A stretch of 45,467 nt of DNA from Candidatus Humimicrobium oleiphilum (lineage in GTDB: Bacteria > Actinomycetota > Humimicrobiia > Humimicrobiales > Humimicrobiaceae): assembly GCA_002304935.1 (NCBI GenBank), contig DBPS01000004.1:1-45467 (forward strand), given 5' to 3'. This document shows, in pieces, positions 21,989-31,763 of the stretch. The position numbers and the translations under genes are program-made. Within the stretch, counting starts at the first letter, position 1. Each line of letters begins with the position of its first letter. Under the pieces are notes generated by a model. The model worked only from the letters and a program-made list of their open reading frames with translations, ran no database searches and was not told the origin of the DNA.

Positions 21989-24424
21989 ATGGCAGAAGAT
22001 AAAAATATAATAAATGAGGATAATAAGGAAAAGATAAAAATACCAAGTGAGCTTCCAATCCTTGCTTTAAAAAATAGTGTTGTGTTTCCTTATCTTGCGA
22101 CTCCTCTGGCAGTGGGCAGAGATGTGTCCATCGGTGCAGTTAAAGCTGCATCTAAAGAGCACCAGATAATAGTAGTAGTTGCCCAGAGAGAGAAAGATAA
22201 AGAAACAATAAGCAAAGATGACCTATATGAAATTGGTACAGCATGTGTAATAAAACAGGTTGTCAATATATCGCCAAATGAAATCAAATGTGTGGTTGAA
22301 GGGCTCGCAAGAATAAGAATCAAGTATTTCACACAGGCTGAAGGTTTTTTCAGGGGAGCAATCGAAGTAATCGAGGAAGAAGTTTATGCCGAAGATGAAG
22401 AAATAAATAATCTTAATACAACCATAAGAATGCAGGTTGAAAAATTCATACAGCTGGGCATACCTCTTCCGACAGCTTTTGTTGTAGCTGCTACCAATAT
22501 TTCAAAAATAGAAGTCCAGGCTGATTTATTTGCTTCTTATCTGCTGACAGAAATTGAGCAGAAGCAAAAAATCCTGGAGGAAATAAATGTAAAGGAAAGA
22601 CTTAAAAGACTTACTGAATTTCTTTCGGAAGAATTGAAGAAATTTGAAGTCCAGAGCCAGATCAGAAATAAGGTTCAGGAAGAAGTAGGAAAAACCCAGA
22701 GAGATTTTTATCTCAAACAGCAGCTTAAGGCAATTAAAGAAGAGCTCGGGGAAGCTGATGAATCAGTTGCCCTTTCCAATGAACTTGAAAAGAAACTAAA
22801 AAAGAAAAAAATGCCTAAAGAAGCAAGAGAAAAGGTTGAAAAAGAAATTAAGAGACTGGAAGGCATGCCGAGTATGTCTCCTGAACATTCTTATGTAAGG
22901 ACTTATGTGGAATGGATGCTTGACGTTCCATGGGCAGAAAAGACAAAAGACACTCTCGACATCAGGAAATCCAAAGAAATACTTGATGCTGACCATTATG
23001 ATCTTGAAAAGGTAAAAGAGCATATACTTGATTATCTTGCAGTAAGAAAGCTTAAAGGTAAAACTACAAAAGGACCGATACTTTGCTTTGTAGGTCCTCC
23101 GGGTGTCGGAAAAACTTCGCTTGGTCAATCAATTGCGAAATCACTTGGGAGAAAATTCATAAGAATGTCAATTGGCGGAATCAGGGATGAAGCTGAAATA
23201 AGAGGACACAGGAGAACATACGTAGGAGCATTGCCCGGCAGAATAATACAGGGTCTTGCCCAGGTCGGAGTAAACAACCCGGTTTTTATGCTTGACGAAA
23301 TAGATAAAGTCGGTGCAGATTACAGAGGGGATCCTTCTTCGGCACTTCTGGAAGTTCTGGACCCTGAACAGAATAATTCTTTCAGGGATCATTACCTTGA
23401 AATACCTTATGATCTTTCGAATGTAATGTTTATTGCTACTGCAAATATACTTGATACAATACATCCGGCTTTAAGGGACAGAATGGAAATACTTGAACTC
23501 CCAGGGTATAGCAGTGAAGAAAAAACCCATATAGCTGAAAAATTTCTGATTCCCAAACAGCTTGAAGAACAGGGAATATCAAAATATAATATACGATTTT
23601 CCAAAGATGCTGTACTGGCAGTAATTGAGGAATTTACAAGAGAAGCAGGCGTTCGAAATCTGGAAAGGGAGATTTCAAATATCTGCAAGAAGATAGCGAG
23701 GGAAATAGTTGAAAACAAAAAGTTCCCCAGACTGGTGACCAGAAAAAAAGTTTATGATTATCTGGGAGTTGCAAAAGTACAGCCAAATGAGATAGAAGAT
23801 AAAAACAATATCGGGGTTGCAACAGGTCTTGCCTATACGCCTGTGGGCGGAGATATAATACTCATTGAATCGACTTATTATAAAGGTAAAGGCAGCATTA
23901 TACTTACTGGTAATCTTGGGGATGTCATGCAGGAATCAGCAAAAGCAGCAATAAGTTATGTACACTCCAGGTCAAAAATTCTTGGAATAGATGATAATAT
24001 ATTTGCAAAATCTGATATGCATATCCATGTTCCAAGCGGAGCTATACCTAAAGACGGACCTTCCGCAGGAGTAGCAATAACTACTTCTGTAGTTTCAGCT
24101 TTGACCGGCATACCGGTTTTAAGAGAAGTAGGTATGACAGGAGAGATTACATTAAGAGGCAGGATCCTTCCCATAGGTGGATTAAAAGAAAAACTGCTTG
24201 CCGCCAAAAGAGCCGGCTTGAAGAAAGTAGTTCTTCCACTGAAAAATAAGAAAAACATTGAGGAAGTTCCTGAAGCTATAACAAAGGGACTTAATCTGGT
24301 TTTTGTTGATAATATTGATGAGCTTTTAAAGCATACTCTTGAAAAAAGCCCTTTCAGTAAAATACCGGCATCTACTGTAAAACAGAGTAGCGGAAGCAAG
24401 GTAAATATGGTTACAACTGCCTGA
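21989..24424 (+). CDS. lon: ATP-dependent protease La (Lon)
   Basis: The protein has the full Lon layout. The N-terminal substrate-binding domain starts LPILALKNSVVFPYLATPL. An AAA+ module carries Walker A GPPGVGKTSLG and Walker B VFMLDEIDKV. The serine-lysine protease domain has catalytic Ser692 in PKDGPSAGVA and Lys735 in GGLKEKLLAAK (43 residues apart, as in E. coli Lon). I placed the start at ATG 21989, with AGGAG nine bases upstream, giving 811 residues. An ATG at 21941 would add 16 residues but follows a hairpin with no usable ribosome binding site. It degrades damaged and regulatory proteins in the cytosol. Its leader carries two candidate promoters and palindromes, and a strong terminator follows. 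Confidence 0.97.
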   Translation: MAEDKNIINEDNKEKIKIPSELPILALKNSVVFPYLATPLAVGRDVSIGAVKAASKEHQIIVVVAQREKDKETISKDDLYEIGTACVIKQVVNISPNEIKCVVEGLARIRIKYFTQAEGFFRGAIEVIEEEVYAEDEEINNLNTTIRMQVEKFIQLGIPLPTAFVVAATNISKIEVQADLFASYLLTEIEQKQKILEEINVKERLKRLTEFLSEELKKFEVQSQIRNKVQEEVGKTQRDFYLKQQLKAIKEELGEADESVALSNELEKKLKKKKMPKEAREKVEKEIKRLEGMPSMSPEHSYVRTYVEWMLDVPWAEKTKDTLDIRKSKEILDADHYDLEKVKEHILDYLAVRKLKGKTTKGPILCFVGPPGVGKTSLGQSIAKSLGRKFIRMSIGGIRDEAEIRGHRRTYVGALPGRIIQGLAQVGVNNPVFMLDEIDKVGADYRGDPSSALLEVLDPEQNNSFRDHYLEIPYDLSNVMFIATANILDTIHPALRDRMEILELPGYSSEEKTHIAEKFLIPKQLEEQGISKYNIRFSKDAVLAVIEEFTREAGVRNLEREISNICKKIAREIVENKKFPRLVTRKKVYDYLGVAKVQPNEIEDKNNIGVATGLAYTPVGGDIILIESTYYKGKGSIILTGNLGDVMQESAKAAISYVHSRSKILGIDDNIFAKSDMHIHVPSGAIPKDGPSAGVAITTSVVSALTGIPVLREVGMTGEITLRGRILPIGGLKEKLLAAKRAGLKKVVLPLKNKKNIEEVPEAITKGLNLVFVDNIDELLKHTLEKSPFSKIPASTVKQSSGSKVNMVTTA

Positions 24425-24486
24425 GAGCAGAAAACAAAATATTGCTTAAATACGGGGCAAATAAAAATATATAAAAAAAATATGAT

Positions 24487-24527
24487 AAAAATCCAGTCTC
24501 TGGATTAACAGGGACTGGATTTTTTTT
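24487..24527. terminator. Strong bidirectional rho-independent terminator between lon and purH
   Basis: AAAAATCCAGTC pairs perfectly with GACTGGATTTTT (12 bp), and the stem extends by two more pairs (one G-U) around a ten-base loop. Eight T follow on the plus strand and a run of A precedes the stem. It separates the convergent lon and purH genes and can stop transcripts from both. Confidence 0.92.
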
Positions 24528-24542
24528 ATTTATAGAAATTTA

Positions 24543-26228
24543 TTAATGTTTAAAATGTCTTTTCCCTGTAAATACCATCGCTATTTTGTATTTGTTGCAA
24601 GCCTGTATTACTTCTTCATCTCTTACTGAACCGCCTGGCTGTATAATTGCAGCTAATTTATTTTCAGCAGCAATCTCTATCGCGTCGGTAAATGGGAAAA
24701 AAGCATCGGAAGCAATGACTGCTCCTTCACATTTTCCCTGTGATTTTTCGATTGCTATTCTGGTTGAATCAACCCGGCTCATCTGACCTGCGCCTACACC
24801 GATAGTAACTTCATCTTTTGTTATCAGGATTGCATTTGATTTGACATTCTTGACTACCTGCCACCCGAACAGAAGGTCTTTCCACTGGGACTGTGAAGGC
24901 TGGATATCTGTAACAACTTTCATTTCTTCCGTATTATCGACGCCCATGTCTGAGTCCTGGATTATAAGACCTCCGTCTACGCTTTTAATATCCGGATACA
25001 TAACAGATCTGTCAGCATTTTTGATTCTGGCTATATATGACTTTAAATCAAAATTAATCTTTAAAACCCTTAAATTAGGTTTCTGGGAAAGCATCTCCAA
25101 TGCTTTCTCTTCAAAGTCCGGAGCTATTATGATTTCAACATATTTATCCATTAAAAATTCAGTTGCTTTCTCATTCCACTTGTAATTACTTGCAATAACG
25201 CTTCCATATGCGCTTAAGGGATCTGCTTCATAAGCTTTGATATATGCTTCTTCGACACTTTTCCCAACTGCGCACCCGCAGGGATTATTATGTTTTATAA
25301 CTGAAACACATGGTTTTTCAAACTCTTTTACAATATTAAAAGCTGCATTCCCGTCAAGAATATTATTATAAGATAATTCCTTGCCCTGAAGCTGTCCGGC
25401 CATGACAAAGCTTGAGGGAAGAGCATCCGTAAATTTATAATATGAGGCTTTCTGGTGAGGATTTTCGCCATATCTCAGATTCTGTTTTTTTTCAATTGAC
25501 AGTTTTACAGCATCCTTAAAATTCCCATCATTATCTTTTAAAATATTTGAACCAGACATAACTTCCTGTAATGCCTTTGTGTTATCGACATTAAGGAAGT
25601 CTCCTATCCTTACAGTATCTGAACCATATTCAGGGATTTTCTTGATAAAATAATTAAAAATATAACTATCATATTCACAGGTATGCTTAAATGCTTTTAT
25701 GCTAAGTGAAAAGAGTGTCTTTTCTGATAAAGAACCTTCATTTTTGTTCATCTCATCAATGATTATGCCATAATCATCCGGGTCTGTTACAACTGCGACT
25801 GAGCTATTATTTTTGGCAGCGCTTCTTATCATTGTAGGTCCCCCGATATCAATATTTTCTATCGCTTCCTCTATTTTAACATCTGGCTTTGCTATGGTTT
25901 CCCTGAAAGGATAAAGGTTTACAACTACCATATCTATTTTTTTTATTCCAGCTTTTTCGATTTGTTCCATATGAGATGGTATATGCCTGTTTGCCAGTAT
26001 CCCGCCGTGTACAAAAGGGTGCAGGGTCTTTACTCTACCGTCAAGCATTTCAGGAAACCCTGTAAGTTCATCTATTTTGATTACCTTAATTCCTGCTTCG
26101 CTTAATGCCTTATAAGTCCCTCCTGTGGATATTAGCTGGATTCCGAAAGATTCCAGTCCTCTCGCAAAATCGATAATACCTTTTTTGTCAGAAACGCTGA
26201 TCAGCGCTCTTTCGATTTTAATTTTCAA
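24543..26228 (-). CDS. purH: Bifunctional AICAR formyltransferase/IMP cyclohydrolase
   Basis: The N-terminal cyclohydrolase domain begins RALISVSDKKGIIDFARGL, with LISTGGTYKAL and the stretch GRVKTLHPFVHGGILANR. The transformylase domain has RYGENPHQKASYY, VIKHNNPCGCAVG and the terminal ASDAFFPFTDAIEIAAE, IIQPGGSVRDEEVI and GKRHFKH. It performs the last two steps to IMP. The ATG at 26264 gives 573 residues but lies 47 bases inside purN without a good ribosome binding site. I prefer TTG at 26228, just after AAAGGAAG, giving 561 residues and an 11-base overlap. Even so it is longer than the roughly 510-530 typical of PurH. Last gene of the pur operon before the terminator. Confidence 0.96.
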   Translation of the reverse strand: MKIKIERALISVSDKKGIIDFARGLESFGIQLISTGGTYKALSEAGIKVIKIDELTGFPEMLDGRVKTLHPFVHGGILANRHIPSHMEQIEKAGIKKIDMVVVNLYPFRETIAKPDVKIEEAIENIDIGGPTMIRSAAKNNSSVAVVTDPDDYGIIIDEMNKNEGSLSEKTLFSLSIKAFKHTCEYDSYIFNYFIKKIPEYGSDTVRIGDFLNVDNTKALQEVMSGSNILKDNDGNFKDAVKLSIEKKQNLRYGENPHQKASYYKFTDALPSSFVMAGQLQGKELSYNNILDGNAAFNIVKEFEKPCVSVIKHNNPCGCAVGKSVEEAYIKAYEADPLSAYGSVIASNYKWNEKATEFLMDKYVEIIIAPDFEEKALEMLSQKPNLRVLKINFDLKSYIARIKNADRSVMYPDIKSVDGGLIIQDSDMGVDNTEEMKVVTDIQPSQSQWKDLLFGWQVVKNVKSNAILITKDEVTIGVGAGQMSRVDSTRIAIEKSQGKCEGAVIASDAFFPFTDAIEIAAENKLAAIIQPGGSVRDEEVIQACNKYKIAMVFTGKRHFKH

Positions 26229-26886
26229 TTTTCTTCCTTTCTGATATTGATACTTTTCTTCCATTTATCTCAAGTAAATCTTTACAAAAATATTCAACTG
26301 CAAGCGGATAGATGATATGCTCGGTTTTATGGATTTTATCTTCCAGTGTTTCCATAGTATCATCTTCCAGTATTTCAACAGATTTCTGAATTATAATCGG
26401 TCCATTGTCAAGCTTGCTGTCTACAAAATGAACCGTCACTCCTGTGACTTTTACGCCATAGTCGAAAGCATCTTTAATTCCATGCACCCCTTTAAACGAT
26501 GGCAGGAGTGAAGGGTGGATGTTAATAATTCTGTTTTGATATTCCTTTATAAATTCAGGGCTTAAGAGCAACATGTAACCTGCAAGACATATAAGATCTA
26601 TTTTATTTTCCACCATTAATTCAAGTATTTTTATGTCAAAACTTTTTCTTGAGTTAAAATCCCTGTGACTGAAGCAATATGTCTTAATTGAATTTTTTTC
26701 TGCACGCTTCAGGGCATAAGCATCCGCATTATTTGAAAACACAATTAAAATATCGCCGTTGATATCATTTAACCTGGTGTATTCAATCAGTGTCTGCAGA
26801 TTTGAACCATTTCCGCTTGCAAAAACAGCGATCCTCTTTCTTTTATTTTTATTATCCTCTATCTTCATTAAATTTTTATTTTCCAT
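26218..26886 (-). CDS. purN: Phosphoribosylglycinamide formyltransferase
   Basis: The 222-residue protein begins its catalytic domain with RIAVFASGNGSNLQTLIEY, the phosphate loop of GAR transformylase. Catalytic residues align with E. coli Asn106, His108 and Asp144: Asn122 and His124 in INIHPSLLPSF, and Asp160 in VDSKLDNGPII. It transfers a formyl group from 10-formyltetrahydrofolate to GAR in purine synthesis. The first 17 residues are a charged extension beyond the usual start; Met7 is an alternative. It overlaps purH by 11 to 47 bases depending on the purH start, and follows purM after 38 bases. Confidence 0.96.
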   Translation of the reverse strand: MENKNLMKIEDNKNKRKRIAVFASGNGSNLQTLIEYTRLNDINGDILIVFSNNADAYALKRAEKNSIKTYCFSHRDFNSRKSFDIKILELMVENKIDLICLAGYMLLLSPEFIKEYQNRIINIHPSLLPSFKGVHGIKDAFDYGVKVTGVTVHFVDSKLDNGPIIIQKSVEILEDDTMETLEDKIHKTEHIIYPLAVEYFCKDLLEINGRKVSISERKKIEN

Positions 26887-26924
26887 CAGATTTAACAGAT
26901 TAGTTTTTAAAATTCTTTTAAATT

Positions 26925-27977
26925 TCAGACACCATTGATAATGACTTCGCCGCTGCCATTAACGATTTCTCCGATTTTATATATATTTTCATTTAAGCTA
27001 CCTGCTACTTCCAAAAGAATATCGGCATTATTCTTATCTATGATAATTACCATTCCTATGCCCATATTAAATACCCTGAACATTTCCTTTGAACTCACAT
27101 TTCCGGTTTTCTGCAGAAAATGAAAAATATCCGGGATTACCCAGGAATCTTTGTCAATAAACGCATTGCAGCCTGCCGGTATTATTCTGTTAATATTTTC
27201 ATAAAAACCACCGCCGGTTATATGGGCAATTCCTTTGATTTTTATATTATTCTTAATATTTTTTATCAGAGGGACATATATCCTGGTAGGTTCAATCAGG
27301 CTCCTGCCAAGATTGATACTATTATCTTTTATTTTGTATTCTTTACTTAATTCAAGGCTGTTATCTGAAACTATCTTTCTTATGAGCGAATAACCATTGC
27401 TGTGAGGGCCTGTTGACCCAAAACCAAATATAATGTCGCCGGGTCTGATTTCTTCTTTATTAATAATTGATCTTTTATCTACGACTCCTACTGCAAAGCC
27501 TGCCAGGTCAAAGTCATCAGTGTTATAAACACCTGGCATTTCTGCAGTCTCTCCTCCGATAAGTGCAACTTCGGCAATCCTGCATGCATCAGCAACTGAA
27601 CCGACTATCTCCTGTATTTTTTCAGGAAATAGTTTTCCGCATGCAATATAATCCAGGAAGAAAAGAGGGTCAGCACCACAGCAGATTATGTCATTTACGC
27701 ACATGGCTACAAGATCCTGCCCTATCGTACTAAAATTATTCATATTTTTTGCGATAAGTATTTTGGTTCCGACTCCGTCTGTCGATGAAACCAGGACAGG
27801 CTCTCTGTATTTTTCCGTGTCCAGCCTGAAAAGGCCGGCATAGGATGAAAGATCATTCAGGACATTGGAGTTAAAAGTTGAAAATACTTTATCTTTAAAC
27901 CCCTTTATTGCTTCATTTGCCTTATCTATATTTACGCCTGAGTCTGCATATGAGCTTTGATTTTCTTTTCTGTTCAT
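26925..27977 (-). CDS. purM: Phosphoribosylformylglycinamidine cyclo-ligase (AIR synthetase)
   Basis: The 350-residue protein has family landmarks from end to end: SYADSGVNIDKANEAIKGF at the N-terminus, VSSTDGVGTKILIA, the DYIACGK segment, LIGGETAEMPGVY and HITGGGFYENINRIIP. It closes the imidazole ring of AIR using ATP. Length is normal. Its ATG overlaps the purF stop by four bases (ATGA at 27974-27977), so purF and purM are translationally coupled. Confidence 0.97.
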   Translation of the reverse strand: MNRKENQSSYADSGVNIDKANEAIKGFKDKVFSTFNSNVLNDLSSYAGLFRLDTEKYREPVLVSSTDGVGTKILIAKNMNNFSTIGQDLVAMCVNDIICCGADPLFFLDYIACGKLFPEKIQEIVGSVADACRIAEVALIGGETAEMPGVYNTDDFDLAGFAVGVVDKRSIINKEEIRPGDIIFGFGSTGPHSNGYSLIRKIVSDNSLELSKEYKIKDNSINLGRSLIEPTRIYVPLIKNIKNNIKIKGIAHITGGGFYENINRIIPAGCNAFIDKDSWVIPDIFHFLQKTGNVSSKEMFRVFNMGIGMVIIIDKNNADILLEVAGSLNENIYKIGEIVNGSGEVIINGV

Positions 27978-29443
27978 GATATCTCCACACTCTGTTTTTT
28001 AATTTCACTTTCAAGAGAATATTTGTCATATTCAATAATTTCAGATACATCTACCGGATAATCGCCATTGAAACATGCAAAGCAGAAATTATCTTTTGGC
28101 TCTCCTATTGCTTTTACAAGTCCGTCTATACTTAGATATGCAAGGCTTTCTACTCCAAGAAATCTGCGGATCTCTTCAACTGTTCTGTGATTGGCTATAA
28201 ATTCAGTCCGGGCAGCCATATCTATTCCATAAAAGCATGGGTATACCAAAGGCGGCGAACTAATTCTCATATGTATTTCCTTTGCTCCGGCATTATAAAG
28301 CATTTTAACTATCTGCTTTGAAGTATTTCCTCTGACAATAGAATCATCCACAACAACAAGACGCTTATTCTTTATTATATCCTTTAACGGATTTAGTTTT
28401 AGCTTTACTCCTATTTCTCTTATTTCGGGACTGGGCTGTATAAATGTCCTGCCGATATACCTGTTTTTTATAAAACCTTCCACATATGGTATCTTTGAAG
28501 CAGAAGAATATCCTATTGCTGCAGGAGTTCCAGAGTCTGGTACTGAAATAACAAGATCCGCCCCTGAACCTGATTCATTTGCAAGTTCCTGCCCCATTCT
28601 GTGTCTTACTTCATACATATTTTTTTTGAAAAGGTAACTATCAGGACGGGCAAAATAAATTAGCTCGAATATGCACATGGATTTTCTGTCAACAGGAAAT
28701 ATCATCTGGGATCTTAACCCGTTTTTATCTATTGTCAAAAACTCTCCCGGATCTATTTCCCTGATGTAAACAGCATCTATTATGTCTAGCGCACAGGTTT
28801 CAGAAGCTATTATGTAGCTATCGCCTTTCCTGCCCAAAGCCATGGGCCTGAAACCATTTGGATCTCTTAAACCGATGATTTTATCTTTTGTGAGTATCAG
28901 AATCGAATAGGAACCTTTTACTTTTGATATTGCTTCCTCTATGGCTTCTTCTATTGTTTCCTTTTGTGAAGTTTCTATAAGTGAAGCAAAAATTTCAGTA
29001 TCAGTAGAAGTTTCAAATTTTACCCCTTTTTTCAGCTGCCCGGCTCTCAGCGATTCTGTATTTATAAGATTTCCATTGTGAGCTACTGCAAAGCTTTGCC
29101 CCCTGAAAGTCCTGAAAAGCGGCTGGCTGTTTTTCCAGGCATTTCTTCCTTTTGTAGAATATCTTGAATGTCCTATTCCGATTTTCCCCAGAAGAGGAGC
29201 AAGATTCTGGTGATTAAACACACTTGAAACAAGGCCCAGATCCTTATAGACTAAAATATTCTCACCGTCTGAAACTGCAATTCCGGCACTTTCCTGGCCC
29301 CTGTGCTGAAGAGCCTGCAGGCCATAAAAGATTATTTCAGCGACATTGCTTTCATTTGAATATATTCCAAATATTCCGCATTCTTCATGTATCCCTGTTT
29401 CAAAAATATCTTTGCGGGCTTCTCCCGAAATCTCATTGTTCAT
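27974..29443 (-). CDS. purF: Amidophosphoribosyltransferase
   Basis: The 489-residue protein is a class II glutamine amidotransferase fused to a PRTase. A 21-residue leader precedes Cys22 in EECGIFGIYSN, so, as in Bacillus PurF, it is probably cleaved to expose the N-terminal cysteine. The PRPP loop is VVVDDSIVRGNTSKQIV. Four cysteines in the right places (SMCIFELIYF, YPCFYGIDM and the CFAC pair near the end) suggest the 4Fe-4S cluster of the Bacillus-type enzyme. It makes phosphoribosylamine, the committed step, and is normally feedback-inhibited by purine nucleotides. It lies 22 bases from purL. Confidence 0.97.
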   Translation of the reverse strand: MNNEISGEARKDIFETGIHEECGIFGIYSNESNVAEIIFYGLQALQHRGQESAGIAVSDGENILVYKDLGLVSSVFNHQNLAPLLGKIGIGHSRYSTKGRNAWKNSQPLFRTFRGQSFAVAHNGNLINTESLRAGQLKKGVKFETSTDTEIFASLIETSQKETIEEAIEEAISKVKGSYSILILTKDKIIGLRDPNGFRPMALGRKGDSYIIASETCALDIIDAVYIREIDPGEFLTIDKNGLRSQMIFPVDRKSMCIFELIYFARPDSYLFKKNMYEVRHRMGQELANESGSGADLVISVPDSGTPAAIGYSSASKIPYVEGFIKNRYIGRTFIQPSPEIREIGVKLKLNPLKDIIKNKRLVVVDDSIVRGNTSKQIVKMLYNAGAKEIHMRISSPPLVYPCFYGIDMAARTEFIANHRTVEEIRRFLGVESLAYLSIDGLVKAIGEPKDNFCFACFNGDYPVDVSEIIEYDKYSLESEIKKQSVEIS

Positions 29444-29465
29444 CTACTCTGTTTATCCTTAAAGA

Positions 29466-31700
29466 TCAGATTGTCATTATTTTTTCAATATTATTATCAT
29501 ATATATTTATGATTTCACCGATATGAATGTTTATTTCTGAATTAATATTCAGAATAGTACCTCCGACCCTGCCTATTCTTTCGAGAGGTATTTTTTCATT
29601 ATTGCAATATTCTTCAATTTTTTTGAAATTTTCAGGCAGGCAGGAAACAACTATCTGGGATTGCGTCTCCGAGTAAAAAGTTTTAAGAAAATTATTTTCC
29701 AAAAGGCCGGCATTTATTTCTGCCCCTTTTTTCCCGTAAATACAGCTTTCTGCAATAGTTACAGCCAGGCCACCGGAAGAAACATCGTGTGCTGATTTTA
29801 TCAATCTTCTGTCAATAAGCTCCAGGCATGTCTTCTGTATCTTCTTTTCATATTCAATATCTATATCAGGGCATTTTCCTTCTACTTTATCAAAAAATAT
29901 CTCAAGGAATTCGCTTCCTCCCATATTGTCATTATCAGATTTATTATTAAGGTCTCGTCCAAGCAGTATGATTTCATCATTATCATCCTTAAAGCCTGAG
30001 TCTGTGATTTTTTCAACATCTTTTATAAGGCCTGCTGTAGCTATTACAGGAGTGGGATGAATCGCTTTCCCGAAACTTTCATTGTAAAAACTTACATTTC
30101 CGCTTATGACAGGTATGTCAAAAACTTCACATGCTTTGATAATTCCTTCAATTACATTTTTGAACTGCCAGAAAATCCCTGGTTTTTCAGGATTACCGAA
30201 GTTAAGGCAATCTGTAAGGCCGATTGGCAAAGCACCGCTGCAGGCAAGATTACGGGCAGTTTCAGCAACAGCAATCAGTGCTCCGTTATAAGGTTCAAGA
30301 TAGCAGTATCTTCCATTTCCGTCACATGAAAAAGCAACAGCCTTTTTGGTATTCTTTATTCTTATTACAGAAGAATCATGACCGGGAAGAACTGCTGTAT
30401 TTGTCTGGACCATATGATCATACTGCTCCCAGACCCATTTTTTGCTGCAGATGTTTGGTGAGGAAATTATTTTTTTAAATATTTCATTATTTGAAAATTT
30501 ACGTTCAATATTTTCATAATCTTCTTCATGCAGACTTTTTTCAGGCATATTCTGGAGATATCTTGGTTTTTCATGTTTATGATAATAAACAGGTGCCTCA
30601 TCCGTCAAAGTCTTTACAGGGATTTCGCCTATAAGTTCATCTCCCTTAAATATTCTGTATAATTTGTTGTCAGTAACTGTGCCTATTACTTCACAATTTA
30701 TATTCCATTCATTGCAGATATTTTTTATTTCATCAAATTTTGCCGGCTCAATGAGAGCAAGCATTCTTTCCTGTGATTCAGATATCATTATCTCATAAGG
30801 AACCATGCTGGGTTCCCTAAGAGGAACCTTTGCAACATCGATATCAAGGCCCACATCACCTTTGCTTGCCATTTCCACGGAAGAACTGGTAATTCCTGCT
30901 GCACCCATGTCCTGAAGGCCAAGTATAAGTTTTTTATCAAGTAATTCCAGGCATACCTCCAGTACGACTTTTTCCATGAAAGGATCTCCAACCTGCACTG
31001 AAGGTCTCCTTGCCTCTGATTCTTCATTAAGCTCATCAGAAGCAAATGTGGCCCCGTGAATCCCGTCCCTGCCGGTACTTGAGCCAATAAGAACAAGCTG
31101 GTTCCCTATGCCAAAAGCTTTTGATTTTATAAGCTTGTCCTTTTGAGCCAGACCTACGCTCATTGCATTCACAAGACAGTTGCCTTCATATGTTTTGTCA
31201 AAATAGACCTCTCCTCCTATTGTCGGGATACCCATACAGTTTCCATAATCCCCTATACCTTTTACAACCATTTCAAAAAGATATTTCTGGTGCTGGGAAG
31301 TGTCTAGTTTTCCAAATCTCAGTGAATTCAGGCTGCATATCGGACGTGCGCCCATAGCAAAAATGTCTCTTATTATACCTCCTATGCCTGTAGCAGCTCC
31401 CTGATAAGGTTCTACTGCGGAAGGATGGTTGTGAGACTCCATTTTAAAGACTATAGCCTGATTATCCCCGATATCCAGGATCCCTGCATTTTCACCCGGT
31501 CCCTGCAAAACATAAGTACCCGTGGTTTTAAAGTTCTTAAGAAGTGATCTTGAGCTTTTATAACTGCAGTGTTCTGACCACATTACTGAATAAATGCTTA
31601 ATTCAAGATAATTGGGTTTCCTTTTCAGAAAACTTTTTATCTTTTCAAATTCATCTTTCTTAAGCCCAAGTTTTGCATATTCTTTTTCAACATCAAGCAT
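29466..31700 (-). CDS. purL: Phosphoribosylformylglycinamidine synthase subunit PurL
   Basis: The protein is the short PurL of the three-part Gram-positive/archaeal complex, not the long enterobacterial enzyme: 744 residues here versus about 742 in Bacillus. Landmarks are SVMWSEHCSYKSSR, GPGENAGILDIGD, KMESHNHPSAVEPYQGAATG and GLQDMGAAGITSSSVEMA. It makes FGAM from FGAR, using ammonia delivered by PurQ. I chose ATG at 31700, with AGGTGG five bases upstream; GTG at 31709 would overlap that site. It lies 64 bases after purQ. Both glutaminase (PurQ) and bridging PurS genes are adjacent, as required. Confidence 0.97.
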   Translation of the reverse strand: MLDVEKEYAKLGLKKDEFEKIKSFLKRKPNYLELSIYSVMWSEHCSYKSSRSLLKNFKTTGTYVLQGPGENAGILDIGDNQAIVFKMESHNHPSAVEPYQGAATGIGGIIRDIFAMGARPICSLNSLRFGKLDTSQHQKYLFEMVVKGIGDYGNCMGIPTIGGEVYFDKTYEGNCLVNAMSVGLAQKDKLIKSKAFGIGNQLVLIGSSTGRDGIHGATFASDELNEESEARRPSVQVGDPFMEKVVLEVCLELLDKKLILGLQDMGAAGITSSSVEMASKGDVGLDIDVAKVPLREPSMVPYEIMISESQERMLALIEPAKFDEIKNICNEWNINCEVIGTVTDNKLYRIFKGDELIGEIPVKTLTDEAPVYYHKHEKPRYLQNMPEKSLHEEDYENIERKFSNNEIFKKIISSPNICSKKWVWEQYDHMVQTNTAVLPGHDSSVIRIKNTKKAVAFSCDGNGRYCYLEPYNGALIAVAETARNLACSGALPIGLTDCLNFGNPEKPGIFWQFKNVIEGIIKACEVFDIPVISGNVSFYNESFGKAIHPTPVIATAGLIKDVEKITDSGFKDDNDEIILLGRDLNNKSDNDNMGGSEFLEIFFDKVEGKCPDIDIEYEKKIQKTCLELIDRRLIKSAHDVSSGGLAVTIAESCIYGKKGAEINAGLLENNFLKTFYSETQSQIVVSCLPENFKKIEEYCNNEKIPLERIGRVGGTILNINSEINIHIGEIINIYDNNIEKIMTI

Positions 31701-31763
31701 TAAGCCCACCTGTCATTAAATTTTATTTATTACAATACATTAAAAAATCTGGCAGCTCTGCCT

